NCBI GenBank assembly: GCA_965249205.1
Contig: CBDFLL010000004.1
Coordinates: forward strand, 620,001 to 684,000
DNA length: 64,000 nt
Direction of reading: 5' to 3'
Origin: JAQBVV01 sp965249205
GTDB taxonomy: Bacteria > Acidobacteriota > Vicinamibacteria > Vicinamibacterales > UBA2999
The position numbers were made by a program, and so were the translations under genes. Below the pieces are notes generated by a model. That model saw only the letters and a program-made list of their open reading frames with translations. It ran no database searches and had not been told where the DNA came from. Numbering within the stretch: position 1 is the stretch's first letter; the number at the start of each line of letters is the position of its first letter. Below are positions 52,031 through 61,451 of the stretch, one piece after another.

Positions 52031-52063
52031 GCGGGGATTTCTACGCGCTCGTGAAATCCGCGC
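52031..52063 (+). repeat. near-perfect hairpin of two IS630-type terminal repeats
   Basis: GCGGGGATTTCTACG and CGTGAAATCCGCGC face each other across a CGCT loop. The right arm equals the terminal repeat at 9.0 kb and the left arm its mate with two changes. This is an element that lost nearly all of its inside. It lies 57 bases after the acyl-CoA dehydrogenase stop and may work as a transcription end or attenuator. Confidence 0.55.
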
Positions 52064-52155
52064 GAGGCGCGACGACCGAGAATACTGGTGGTACTTGAGG
52101 GAGGAGCAACGCCCCGCCCGAAAGGCACTTTATCCATGACACGGACAGGTCACTA

Positions 52156-53334
52156 GTGCGCCCGCTGGACGGCGTGACGGTTGTGACGATCGAGCAGGCT
52201 GTTGCCGTACCGTTTGCAACGCGTCAACTCGCCGATCTCGGGGCGCGAGTCGTCAAGGTCGAGCGGCCAGGTGTGGGCGACTTCGCTCGGGGGTACGACC
52301 GCGCCACGAAGGGGCTATCCAGCAACTTTGCATGGCTGAATCGTTCGAAGGAATCGCTGACGCTGGACCTCAAGCGGCCTGAGGCGACCGAGGTCCTGAC
52401 TCGCCTGCTCGGCAAGGCCGATGTCTTCGCCCAGAACCTGGCACCAGGTGCGACCGAGCGTCTTGGTCTCGGGGCCGAGCCACTGCGCGCCGCGCATCCA
52501 CGGTTGATCGTCTGCGGCGTCTCTGGATACGGATCGACGGGTCCCTATCGGGACCGCAAGGCCTACGATCTCCTCGTGCAGGCAGAGTCGGGTCTGCTCT
52601 CGATCACCGGTACCGAGTCGGAGCGCGTCAAGGTGCCCATCTCGGTCGCGGATATCGCGGCGGGCATGTACGCGTACTCGGGTGTCCTGACAGCGCTGTT
52701 CATGCGAGAACGGACCGGTGCTGGCACCGCGATCGAAGTGTCGATGCTCGAGGCCCTCGGAGAGTGGATGGGGTATCCCGTGTACTACACGAGCGAGGGG
52801 GTGCGCTCTTTCCCACGAAGCGGAGCAAGGCACGCCGCGATCGCGCCATACGGCCCGTTCGCCGGTGCCGATGGCGAAGTGGTCTTCCTGGGTGTGCAGA
52901 GCGAGCGCGAATGGAAGGTTTTCTGTGAGGTAGTGCTGAACAAGCCGGAACTGGCCGACGACGCTCGCTTCGATGCCAACGCGAAGCGGGTGGCGAATCT
53001 GGACGCGTTGTACCAGGAGATCGCGGCCGTGTTCGGTGGATTGTCGTCAGATGCCATCGTGGTCCTACTCGAGAAGGCTGGAATCGCGTACGCGCGCCTC
53101 AACTCTGTCCAGCAGTTCGCGGCGCACCCGCAACTTCGGGCGCGTGACCGCTGGGCCGAGGTGGGGTCTCCCGTCGGTCGGCTACCTGCGATGCTACCGC
53201 CGGTGACGATGACAGGCGTATCACCTCGCATGGACGCGATTCCGGACGTAGGGCAGCACACCGATGCGATCCTGGGCGAGCTGGGATACGCGTCGGATAC
53301 GATCGGCAGGTGGCGAAAAGCCGGAATCGTGTGA
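52156..53334 (+). CDS. CaiB/BaiF class III CoA transferase
   Basis: 392 residues. Interlocked-dimer family that moves CoA between acids. Marks: GVTVVTIEQAVAVPFATRQL, GADVFAQNLAPGATERLGLG-like loop (ADVFAQNLAPGATERL), and the Asp in AYDLLVQAESGLLSITG, which forms the aspartyl-CoA link. Found with acyl-CoA dehydrogenase and MaoC hydratase, so it probably activates the acid substrate of that route. It has a GTG/ATG choice; GTG 52156 keeps the full N-terminus. Confidence 0.9.
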   Translation: MRPLDGVTVVTIEQAVAVPFATRQLADLGARVVKVERPGVGDFARGYDRATKGLSSNFAWLNRSKESLTLDLKRPEATEVLTRLLGKADVFAQNLAPGATERLGLGAEPLRAAHPRLIVCGVSGYGSTGPYRDRKAYDLLVQAESGLLSITGTESERVKVPISVADIAAGMYAYSGVLTALFMRERTGAGTAIEVSMLEALGEWMGYPVYYTSEGVRSFPRSGARHAAIAPYGPFAGADGEVVFLGVQSEREWKVFCEVVLNKPELADDARFDANAKRVANLDALYQEIAAVFGGLSSDAIVVLLEKAGIAYARLNSVQQFAAHPQLRARDRWAEVGSPVGRLPAMLPPVTMTGVSPRMDAIPDVGQHTDAILGELGYASDTIGRWRKAGIV

Positions 53335-53362
53335 TGATTTCGATTGAAAGCAGGGGAGTGCA

Positions 53363-53878
53363 ATGGCGGTGAAGGATGGATGGACCGGTCGGTTCTATGA
53401 GGACTTCGAGGTGGGCGATGTGTACCGTCACCCGAACGGCAGAACTGTCTGCACGGCTGACAATATCTGGTTCAGCCTGCTGACGCAAAACAGCAACCCC
53501 GTGCACGTTGATCACGAGTACTCAGCGAAGACCGAACTCGGGAAGCCGCTGGTGAACTCCGCGTTTACGCTTGCGCTGGTCACCGGGCAGTCGGTCATTG
53601 ACGTATCTCAGAATGTCATGGCGAATCTCGGATGGGATGAGGTCAAGCTGCCCCATCCGGTGTTCGAGGGTGACACGATTTACTCCCAGAGTGAGGTGCT
53701 GTCGAAGCGCGAGTCGAAATCGCGATCAACGGTCGGCATCGTCACGATTCGAAGTGTCGGTTTCAATCAGGATGGCGTCGTGATCATCACGTACAAGCGC
53801 ACGTTCATGGTGTACAAGCGTGGTCAGGCTCCCGAACTCGTGCGGGTACGTCCTCCAGAGCCCACAAGGCCGTCGTGA
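53363..53878 (+). CDS. MaoC-like enoyl-CoA hydratase
   Basis: 171 residues, single hot-dog fold. The hydratase motif is in TQNSNPVHVDHEYSAKTELG (N-P-x-H-x-D), and GRFYEDFEVGDVYRHPNGRT is the usual opening for the mesaconyl/mesaconate-type group. It adds water to an enoyl-CoA made by the dehydrogenase two genes upstream. The start ATG has AGGGGAG upstream. Confidence 0.9.
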   Translation: MAVKDGWTGRFYEDFEVGDVYRHPNGRTVCTADNIWFSLLTQNSNPVHVDHEYSAKTELGKPLVNSAFTLALVTGQSVIDVSQNVMANLGWDEVKLPHPVFEGDTIYSQSEVLSKRESKSRSTVGIVTIRSVGFNQDGVVIITYKRTFMVYKRGQAPELVRVRPPEPTRPS

Positions 53879-54033
53879 GCCGTCGTCACGCGACGGTGCT
53901 GCCTGCCACGGTCCACCACGCAGCCGACTAGCGCGTTTTCGCCTTGTGCGTAGTACTCGGATGTGCTACTGCCTCGGGCTACCAGGAGGTGCCACATGCT
54001 ATTCGTTGCGATGAAGAACTCGAAAACGCGCCG

Positions 54034-55395
54034 ATGACCCAGACCGCGGTGGAGCGGCTCGCGGAGTTCGTGGCCGGCGCAACGGTTCCGGATGAGGCGC
54101 GCGCGGTTGCCTGCGGCGCAGTGCAGGACACCATCGGAGTCGTGCTCGCCGGGGCGGCCGAGCCGGTGGCGTCGATCACCCGGCGTACGGCGTTGGCGGA
54201 AGTCGCCGAGGGTCCGGCGAGTCTGTTCGGCACGCCGCATACGACGTCGGCCACGTGGGCGGCGTTGGTCAACGGCACCGCTGCGCACGCACTCGACTTC
54301 GACGACATGTGCTGGACCTCGATGGCGCATCCGAGCGCACCGCTGGTGGCTGCCAGCATGGCCACTGCGGAGTCAATCGGTGCCGGCGGGCGTCGCGTAC
54401 TTGAAGGGTACGTCGTCGGATTCGAGATCGAGGCGGCACTCGGCGGCGCGATGAATCCATCCCACTACGCGCAGGGCTGGCACTGCACGTCAACCATCGG
54501 CACGATCGGGTCGGCTGCGGCCGCGGCACGCGTCATGGAACTTGGGTCGGAGGCCACGTGGCGCGCGCTCGCGATCGCGGCATCAGAGGCGTCGGGACTG
54601 AAGGAGAATTTCGGCACGATGGTCAAGCCGCTGCACGCGGGGCTGGCTGCCCGCAACGGCGTGCTGGCCGCGCTCCTCGCGCGCGACGGACTGACGGCGT
54701 CCAGGCGCGCCATCGATGGCCCGCAGGGGTTGCTGGTCGCGATGATCGGCGGAGACGGAGATCTGGATGCGTCGCTGTCGGCGCTCGGACAGCGCTGGGA
54801 GATCGTTGACGAGGGAATTACCGTCAAGCTGTATCCGTCTTGTGCCGGGACGCATCCCACGATCGACACGCTCCTCGATCTGCGCCGCGAGCATGACCTC
54901 GGTCCGGACGACGTCGCGGCTGTGGATGTCGGGGTCGACGGGGTCATGCCTACTGTGCTGATTCACGACCGGCCGACATCCGGTCTTGAGGCCAAGTTCA
55001 GCCTCCACTTCTGCGCGGCCGCCGCGCTGGCGCATGGCCGCGTAGGCATGGACATGTTCGAGCCGTCGGGTTTGCGGGATCCCGCTGTACAGCGGCTCAT
55101 TCCCCGGGTGACGATGCGCGTCGACGACGCTCTCATTGGGGTGTCCCCACCGTTGACCCACGCACGGGTCCGTGTCACGTTGTCCGACGGCCGGACGCTG
55201 GAGCGCGCGGTGAGCGGGGCGCGAGGATATCCCGATCGGGCGGTGTCCACGGCGGAACGGGACGGAAAGTTTCTGGAGTGCGCCGCGCGGTGTGTGTCGC
55301 CTGCGGCTGCGGAGCGGGCGCTGGACCACCTCAAGACGCTCGATACGAGCCTCGATGCCAAGGCGTTGGCGGCACTCCTGACACCGCCCGCGTGA
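54034..55395 (+). CDS. MmgE/PrpD family protein
   Basis: 453 residues from ATG 54034; a longer frame from 53944 is not supported. MmgE/PrpD all-helical fold: DTIGVVLAGAAEPV, NGTAAHALDFDDMCWTSMAH and AQGWHCTSTIGTIGSAAAAA, GLKENFGTMVKPLHAGLAAR. Known members are 2-methylcitrate dehydratase and cis-aconitate decarboxylase (itaconate). With the CoA transferase, hydratase and dehydrogenase it may take part in breaking down a branched dicarboxylate; the exact substrate is inference. Confidence 0.88.
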   Translation: MTQTAVERLAEFVAGATVPDEARAVACGAVQDTIGVVLAGAAEPVASITRRTALAEVAEGPASLFGTPHTTSATWAALVNGTAAHALDFDDMCWTSMAHPSAPLVAASMATAESIGAGGRRVLEGYVVGFEIEAALGGAMNPSHYAQGWHCTSTIGTIGSAAAAARVMELGSEATWRALAIAASEASGLKENFGTMVKPLHAGLAARNGVLAALLARDGLTASRRAIDGPQGLLVAMIGGDGDLDASLSALGQRWEIVDEGITVKLYPSCAGTHPTIDTLLDLRREHDLGPDDVAAVDVGVDGVMPTVLIHDRPTSGLEAKFSLHFCAAAALAHGRVGMDMFEPSGLRDPAVQRLIPRVTMRVDDALIGVSPPLTHARVRVTLSDGRTLERAVSGARGYPDRAVSTAERDGKFLECAARCVSPAAAERALDHLKTLDTSLDAKALAALLTPPA

Positions 55396-55536
55396 GTCCG
55401 TTTCGCCCCGGTCAGGGAGGTTTGCATGAAAGGACGTCGGGAGTCATGATGCGTGCCCAGGGCTGCGGCCCGTGGCGTCCCCGGCGTTCCGTACATCGAA
55501 TACGCCCGCGAGCGCGCGTCTAGACAGGAGATGGAT

Positions 55537-56937
55537 ATGCATCGTCAGTGGATCGCGCTTGTGACGGTTGCCGCGCTCGCGTCTGCGTGTTCGAACGAGC
55601 CCACCGACACGACACCCGCCGGTACGGCCGTGGTGTACGAGGGTGCGCTGTTGATTCCCGGAGACGGGTCGGCGCCGATTGAGCAGTCCGCGCTTGTCGT
55701 CGACGGCGGCATGGTCACGCAGGTTGGCACGGTTGGCCAGCTTGATGTCCCGGCTGACGCCGCGCGCGTCGATCTGACCGGCAAGACCGTGATGCCTGCG
55801 CTGATCGCCGCGCATGGCCACGTCGGCTACCAAAAGGGCACGACCTTCTCGATCGAGAACTACTCGAGGGAGACCATCTACGAGGATCTGCGCCGTGCGG
55901 CGTACTTCGGCCTCGGGACGGTGATGACCATGGGCATCGACACTCCGGCGTTTGTCTATGACATTCGCGACGAGACCGCTGGCGGTACGGCGGGCGTCCC
56001 GCGTCTGCGAACCGCCGGCGCCGGCATCGGCGGGCCGCTTGCGGGCCCCGGCAACATGACGTATGCCCGGGGCGTCGCCTACGACGTCGTCACGGAGGAA
56101 GAGGGCCGCGCGGCCGTTCGGGACGTGGCACCTTACGAGCCGGACACGGTCAAGATCTGGCTGGATGAGCGGGGCGGTCGCGGTCAGAAGATGGCCCCCG
56201 AGGTGGCCCAGGCGATCGTCGACGAAGCGGGGATGCTGGGTTTGAGCGTGTCCGCCCACGTTCGGGGGCACGCCGATGCCGAAGTCGCGGTCGCTGCCGG
56301 TGTGTACGCACTGGTACACCTGGCGCGCGATCGAGAAATGGACGATGCGCTGGTCGCGGCGATCGCCGAGCGAGGTGTGTACGTGACGCCGACGCTGAGC
56401 ATGGCGGAACGCAATACCTACGCGGGCGAGGTGCCGCCGTGGTTACAGGAGCCCTACCTTGTGGGCATGCTCAATGACACGGTTCGGGAGGAGGTTATCG
56501 CGGACCTGTACCAGTCGTTTGCCGACCGCAGCCCGGAAGCCGCTGAGAACTCACGCAACAACTACATGTTGCTCCACAACACCGTCACGAAGCTCAACGC
56601 GGCGGGGGCGCTTGTCATCCTGGGCTGCGACACCGGTCTTCGAAACCACTTCTGGGGATTTGCCGAACATCGGGAGTTGGAATTGCTCGTGGCGGCCGGA
56701 CTCACGCCGATGGAGGCGATCATTGCCGGCACCAGCCGGGCTGCCGCCTATCTCAATCTGGATGATCTGGGCACGTTGGCTCCAGGCAAGATTGCGGATT
56801 TTCTCGTGCTTGATGCCAATCCGCTCGATGACATCATCAACACGCGCAGTATTTCGAGCTTCTACATGCAGGGCAGCCTGGTCGATCGCGCGGCGCTGAG
56901 CGCTCAGTTGACAGGCGACGTGGCGGGCACGAATTAG
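55537..56937 (+). CDS. lipoprotein-like amidohydrolase
   Basis: 466 residues from ATG 55537, six bases after GGAG. The signal ends in ALASAC, a lipobox, so it is probably anchored to a membrane. Amidohydrolase fold: VYEGALLIPGDGSAPIEQSA, GKTVMPALIAAHGHVGY (His-x-His), DTVKIWLDERG, VSAHVRGHADAEVAVAAG, ILGCDTGLRNH and LGTLAPGKIADFLVLDANPL. It hydrolyses amide or ester bonds of peptides or cyclic compounds; substrate unknown. Confidence 0.88.
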   Translation: MHRQWIALVTVAALASACSNEPTDTTPAGTAVVYEGALLIPGDGSAPIEQSALVVDGGMVTQVGTVGQLDVPADAARVDLTGKTVMPALIAAHGHVGYQKGTTFSIENYSRETIYEDLRRAAYFGLGTVMTMGIDTPAFVYDIRDETAGGTAGVPRLRTAGAGIGGPLAGPGNMTYARGVAYDVVTEEEGRAAVRDVAPYEPDTVKIWLDERGGRGQKMAPEVAQAIVDEAGMLGLSVSAHVRGHADAEVAVAAGVYALVHLARDREMDDALVAAIAERGVYVTPTLSMAERNTYAGEVPPWLQEPYLVGMLNDTVREEVIADLYQSFADRSPEAAENSRNNYMLLHNTVTKLNAAGALVILGCDTGLRNHFWGFAEHRELELLVAAGLTPMEAIIAGTSRAAAYLNLDDLGTLAPGKIADFLVLDANPLDDIINTRSISSFYMQGSLVDRAALSAQLTGDVAGTN

Positions 56938-56987
56938 CCGAGTCGTCGTCTCGTGCCAGTGTGAAGGTGGAATCAAGGGGAGGGGTG

Positions 56988-59150
56988 ATGCGCACAGGTA
57001 TCTTCGGTTCGCGAATAGGGATCGTCATCGGCGTGGCGTTGGTCGTGACGCTCGCGGCCTGGCCGTCGGCGCAGTCCGCGGACGGTGAGTTCGAAATCAC
57101 CACGGTCTCGGCTCGACCAGACTTCGTGAGCGGTGGGGATGTGCTCGTTCGCGTACGCGTGCCGCGCGCCGTACCGCTCGATGAGTCTCGGGTCATGCTG
57201 AATGGCGTGGACGTCACCAACGCGTTTCATCGCGACGGCGCGGGTCACAGCCTCATGGGCCTGGTCACCGGTCTCGTACTCGGTGAGAACGCGCTGTCGG
57301 TCGACGCCAGCGAGGGCGACACGGCTGAGCTAACGGTCGTGAACCATCCGATCGTGGGCCCGGTGTTCGCGGGCCCGCATGAGCAGCCGTTCATCTGCGA
57401 CACCGAGCGGTTCGAGTTGCAATCCGGGGAGATGCTCGGCGCGCCGCTGGACGAACACTGCTCAGTCGAGACGCGTGTCGATTACTACTATCGCTCAGTC
57501 GATGGTGAAGACCTCCAGCCGCTGCCCGCTTCCACGACGCTTCCCGATGTTGCGCAGGTGACGACCAGCACTGGTAAGACGGTGCCGTATGTCGTGCGGA
57601 TTGAGACCGGCACCGTCAATCGCGGTATCTACCAGGTGGCCATGCTCCACGATCCGAGCGCCGATTCGGCTCTGGATCCGTGGACGACCTCCCCTGGCTG
57701 GAACGGGCGTCTGATTTACCGGCATGGCGGGGGCTGCATCAGGGGATGGTATCGACAGGGTGCCAGAACCGGTGGTGTCGAGGACGACATGATGCTGCGC
57801 CAAGGCTATGCCCTGGCGTCGTCGTCGCTGAACGTCTTCGGCAACAACTGCTCCGAGCTACTCACCGCCGAGACCATGACGATGGTCAAGGAGCGCTTCA
57901 TCGAAGCGTACGGCGCACCCAGGTTCACGATCGGATGGGGGTGCTCGGGCGGGTCCTATCAGCAGTTGGAGATTGCCGATAGCTACCCTGGCGTACTTGA
58001 CGGGATCATTCCGTGCCGCACGTTTCCTGACATAGCGTCGGCGACCGTGCCGGCGGTGTCTGACGCGCGCCTGCTCAACAGATACTTCAGCGAGAAGGCG
58101 ACGGTGCCGTTCACAGCGGAGCAGATGCGAGCCGTGAGCGGCTTCCTCACGCTGGCCTCGGTCGAGAATCTTGACGCGGCCGGCGGGCGCATTCACGCCT
58201 CGGAGTACTGCCCCGATGTACTGCCGACGGACCTGCGGTATCACAGAACCGCGAACCCGACAGGGGCCCGCTGTGATGTGTACGACCACGCCGTCAACGC
58301 GTACGGCCGCGACCCGGACACGGGCTTCGCCCGTCGGCCCCTGGACAATGAAGGGATCCAGTACGGGCTACTGGCGTTGAACGCCGGGACCATCACGACG
58401 GAGCAGTTTCTCGACGTCAACGAGCGCATTGGCGGGTTCGACAACGACGGCAATGTCGTGGCCTCGCGATCCCAGGCCGATCTTGTCGCTGTCCGTCAGG
58501 CCTACCGCACAGGACGCCTTACCAGCGGTGGAGGCGGCCTCGCGCAGACGCCGATCATCGACTACCGCAACTATCTCGATGACGCGCCGAACGGCGACGT
58601 GCACATGCGCTATCACTCGTTTTCGCTGCGCGAACGTCTGATCAAAGCCAACGGCACAGCCGACAACCACGTGATGCTGGTTGAGGACAACCGGTATCGT
58701 GGCCGTTCGAATAGCCCGGTGAACATAGAAGCCCTAGCCCATATGGATCAGTGGCTGACGGCGCTCGCGGACGACACATCGATCGATTCCGCGGTCGAGA
58801 AGATCCGTCGTGCGAAGCCGGCCGACCTCACGGATGCGTGCTGGACGCGTGGCGACGAGCCCCAGAAGGTTGCGGAGCCACAAACCCGCGACGCGTCGAC
58901 TCGCTGCGAACAGCTGTATCCGTCAGCGTCGTTTCCGCGTGAAGTGGCAGGCGGGTCGATCGCTGCCGACGTCATCAAGTGTCAACTGAAGCCGATCGAT
59001 GCGGCCGACTATACCGTGGCATTCACGGCGGACGAAATGTCGCGCCTGAACGATATCTTCGGCGGTGGGGTCTGCGACTGGTCGAAGCCGGGCGTCGATC
59101 AACAGAAGATGACCGGCACATGGCAGCGATTCGGCGGGAGCGGCGGCTAG
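56988..59150 (+). CDS. DUF6351 family secreted protein, copy 1
   Basis: 720 residues from ATG 56988 (AGGGGAGG upstream) with signal peptide ending SAQSADG. An N-terminal all-beta part (VMLNGVDVTNAFHRDGAGHS) leads to GPVFAGPHEQPFICDTERFE and then an alpha/beta-hydrolase-like core: LIYRHGGGCIRGWYRQGART, ALASSSLNVFGNNCSEL and FTIGWGCSGGSYQQ, whose Ser would be a nucleophile. Late parts carry many Cys for disulfides. No member has a known substrate that I recall. A paralog follows directly. Confidence 0.88.
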   Translation: MRTGIFGSRIGIVIGVALVVTLAAWPSAQSADGEFEITTVSARPDFVSGGDVLVRVRVPRAVPLDESRVMLNGVDVTNAFHRDGAGHSLMGLVTGLVLGENALSVDASEGDTAELTVVNHPIVGPVFAGPHEQPFICDTERFELQSGEMLGAPLDEHCSVETRVDYYYRSVDGEDLQPLPASTTLPDVAQVTTSTGKTVPYVVRIETGTVNRGIYQVAMLHDPSADSALDPWTTSPGWNGRLIYRHGGGCIRGWYRQGARTGGVEDDMMLRQGYALASSSLNVFGNNCSELLTAETMTMVKERFIEAYGAPRFTIGWGCSGGSYQQLEIADSYPGVLDGIIPCRTFPDIASATVPAVSDARLLNRYFSEKATVPFTAEQMRAVSGFLTLASVENLDAAGGRIHASEYCPDVLPTDLRYHRTANPTGARCDVYDHAVNAYGRDPDTGFARRPLDNEGIQYGLLALNAGTITTEQFLDVNERIGGFDNDGNVVASRSQADLVAVRQAYRTGRLTSGGGGLAQTPIIDYRNYLDDAPNGDVHMRYHSFSLRERLIKANGTADNHVMLVEDNRYRGRSNSPVNIEALAHMDQWLTALADDTSIDSAVEKIRRAKPADLTDACWTRGDEPQKVAEPQTRDASTRCEQLYPSASFPREVAGGSIAADVIKCQLKPIDAADYTVAFTADEMSRLNDIFGGGVCDWSKPGVDQQKMTGTWQRFGGSGG

Positions 59151-59255
59151 CGACTCGAGCCGCGCCGGAGGCGGACGACATCGTTTAGCAGAACCAGCGT
59201 CTGTGGTGCCGGAGCGGACCACGGCCGTGTGTGTTCGCAACTCCAAGGAGAGCTC

Positions 59256-61451
59256 ATGCATCGATTACTCGACGAGGCCCGGCGGGGCCGTGGCAAGCGT
59301 GGTTTCCGCGGACGCGCCGCAGTCGCAGTGGCGTTCGTGCTCGCCGTGGTGGCTTCGGCCCAGCTGTCGGCGCAGTCGGCGGATGGTGGTTTCGCCATTT
59401 CGACCGTCTCGACACGCGCCGATTCCGTGACAGGTGGCGACGTACTCCTTCACGTGGCGGTGCCAGGCGGCGTAGCGCTCGACGGCCATCGCGTCATGTT
59501 GAACGGCACCGACGTAACGAGCGTGTTTCGACGCGACGATGCCGGTCATGCCCTTACGGGCTTGGTCACTGGACTCGCGCTTGGGCCAAACACGGTGTCG
59601 GTTGGGGGATCGAATGCTGGCGGCGCGGAGCTGACCATCATGAATCATCCGATCGTAGGCCCGGTGTTCTCGGGCCCCCACGAGCAGCCGTTCATGTGCG
59701 AGACCGAGCAGTTCGAGCTGCAGTCCGGCGAGACGCTTGGCGCGGCGCTGGACGAGCACTGCTCGATCGACAGACGCGTCGACTACTACTATCGTTCGAC
59801 GGACGGTGGCGATCTCATGGCGCTGCCGGAGTCCGGCACGCCTCCCGATCTTGCGGAGGTCGCGGTCCCCGGTGGCGCGACAGTGCCCTACATCGTCCGG
59901 ATCGAAACGGGGACGATCAATCGCGCGATTTACCAGATCGCGATCCTGCACGATCCGGCCGAGGAATCCGCGCCAGATTTCGCCAGTCCACCCGACGGAT
60001 GGAACGGCAGTCTGCTGTACACATTCGGAGGTGGGTGCGAGCCGGGCTGGTACCGTCAGGGGGCCTCCACAGCCGCTGTGGTCAATGATGCCCATCTGCA
60101 GCGCGGCTACGCGGTCGCGTCGGCCTCGCTCGATGTCGGCGGGAACAACTGCTACAACGATCCACTCTCCGCCGAGACGATGATGATGGTGAAGGAGCAT
60201 TTCATCGAGACGTACGGCGAGCCGCTCTACACACTCGGGTGGGGGACATCAGGGGGGTCGATTCAGCAGCAGCTCGTCGCGCAGAACTACCCTGGACTGC
60301 TCGACGGTCTCATCCTGGGCCGCAGCTTTGCCGATGGCCAGTTTGCGAGCAGCACGACGAGCGGCGAGGCGCGCGTGCTCAATTACTATTTCGACGAGCG
60401 CGCCGGCGTGGACTACACCGACGAGCAGAAACGGCAGATCGCCGGCTTTGCCAACCTCGCAACGCTTGACAACCTGGCGCGCCTGCGGGCCCGGCGGTTC
60501 AACGCCACTGAAGCGTGTCCAGATGTGTTGCCGGCGGCGCAACGGTACGACCCGGCAGCGAATCCGCAGGGCGCTCGCTGCAACCTCTGGGACCATACGG
60601 TTCACGTGTACGGCCGGGATCCGGACACAGGTTTCGCGCGGCGTCCGCTCGACAATGTGGGTGTGCAATACGGACTCGCGGTCCTGAAGAGCGGCGACAT
60701 CACGACAGAGCAGTTCCTGGACCTGAATGAAAAGATCGGCGGGTTCGACGTCGACGGGAATTTGGTCGCGGAACGCATGGTGGCTGACGCGGCTGCGACG
60801 GTCGCGGCCTATCGGACCGGTCGAGTCAACGGCGGTGGCCTGGCGACGGTGCCCATCCTCGACTATCGGACCTACTACGACGAACTGCCGCGCGGCGACG
60901 TGCACCTGCGTTTTCAGTCGTTCGCGACGCGCGCCAGGATGGAACAGGCCAACGGTCATAGCGACAACCTCGTGATGTTGCACCACGATCGGCGGTACGG
61001 AGCCTTTTCCACGACCAGCCCGATCCTGCGTCAGGGGCTCGACCAGATGGGGGAGTGGCTCACGGCGCTGGCGGAGGATACGTCCGGTGATACGCCCGAC
61101 GTGAAGCTGCGTCGCGCCAGGCCTGCTGGCCTCGTGGATGCGTGCTGGACGCGTGAGGAGTTGCCGCAGAAGATCGCCGAGCGGCTCGCGTATCAGTCGG
61201 GGCGCTGCGATGAGATCTATCCCTCGCACTCCTATCCGCGAGGCGTGGCCGGCTCGCCAATCGCCGGCGACATCATCAAGTGCCAGCTCAAGCCGATCGA
61301 TCCTGCCGACTATGGAGTGAGCTTTGCTGCGGAGGAAATGACGCGGCTGAAGGCGATCTTCGCAGGTGGCGTGTGCGACTGGTCAAAACCCGGGGTCGGT
61401 CAGCAGGCACTCGCCGGGACTTGGTTGCGCTTCGGCGGCGACGAGCACTAG
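59256..61451 (+). CDS. DUF6351 family secreted protein, copy 2
   Basis: 731 residues from ATG 59256 (AAGGAG upstream), signal peptide ending SAQSADG as in copy 1. Same layout with the nucleophile loop TLGWGTSGGSIQQQ and the C-terminal SYPRGVAGSPIAGDIIKCQL, CDWSKPG. It is a tandem duplicate of the gene before it. Long identical stretches show the duplication is fairly recent or under the same selection. Its TAG stop lies in the CTAG target site of an IS5-type element. Confidence 0.88.
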   Translation: MHRLLDEARRGRGKRGFRGRAAVAVAFVLAVVASAQLSAQSADGGFAISTVSTRADSVTGGDVLLHVAVPGGVALDGHRVMLNGTDVTSVFRRDDAGHALTGLVTGLALGPNTVSVGGSNAGGAELTIMNHPIVGPVFSGPHEQPFMCETEQFELQSGETLGAALDEHCSIDRRVDYYYRSTDGGDLMALPESGTPPDLAEVAVPGGATVPYIVRIETGTINRAIYQIAILHDPAEESAPDFASPPDGWNGSLLYTFGGGCEPGWYRQGASTAAVVNDAHLQRGYAVASASLDVGGNNCYNDPLSAETMMMVKEHFIETYGEPLYTLGWGTSGGSIQQQLVAQNYPGLLDGLILGRSFADGQFASSTTSGEARVLNYYFDERAGVDYTDEQKRQIAGFANLATLDNLARLRARRFNATEACPDVLPAAQRYDPAANPQGARCNLWDHTVHVYGRDPDTGFARRPLDNVGVQYGLAVLKSGDITTEQFLDLNEKIGGFDVDGNLVAERMVADAAATVAAYRTGRVNGGGLATVPILDYRTYYDELPRGDVHLRFQSFATRARMEQANGHSDNLVMLHHDRRYGAFSTTSPILRQGLDQMGEWLTALAEDTSGDTPDVKLRRARPAGLVDACWTREELPQKIAERLAYQSGRCDEIYPSHSYPRGVAGSPIAGDIIKCQLKPIDPADYGVSFAAEEMTRLKAIFAGGVCDWSKPGVGQQALAGTWLRFGGDEH

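Noticed and set aside
59265..61229. two long minus-strand frames opposite the second DUF6351 gene
   Set aside because: Both mirror the coding frame; no signal, motif or ribosome site.
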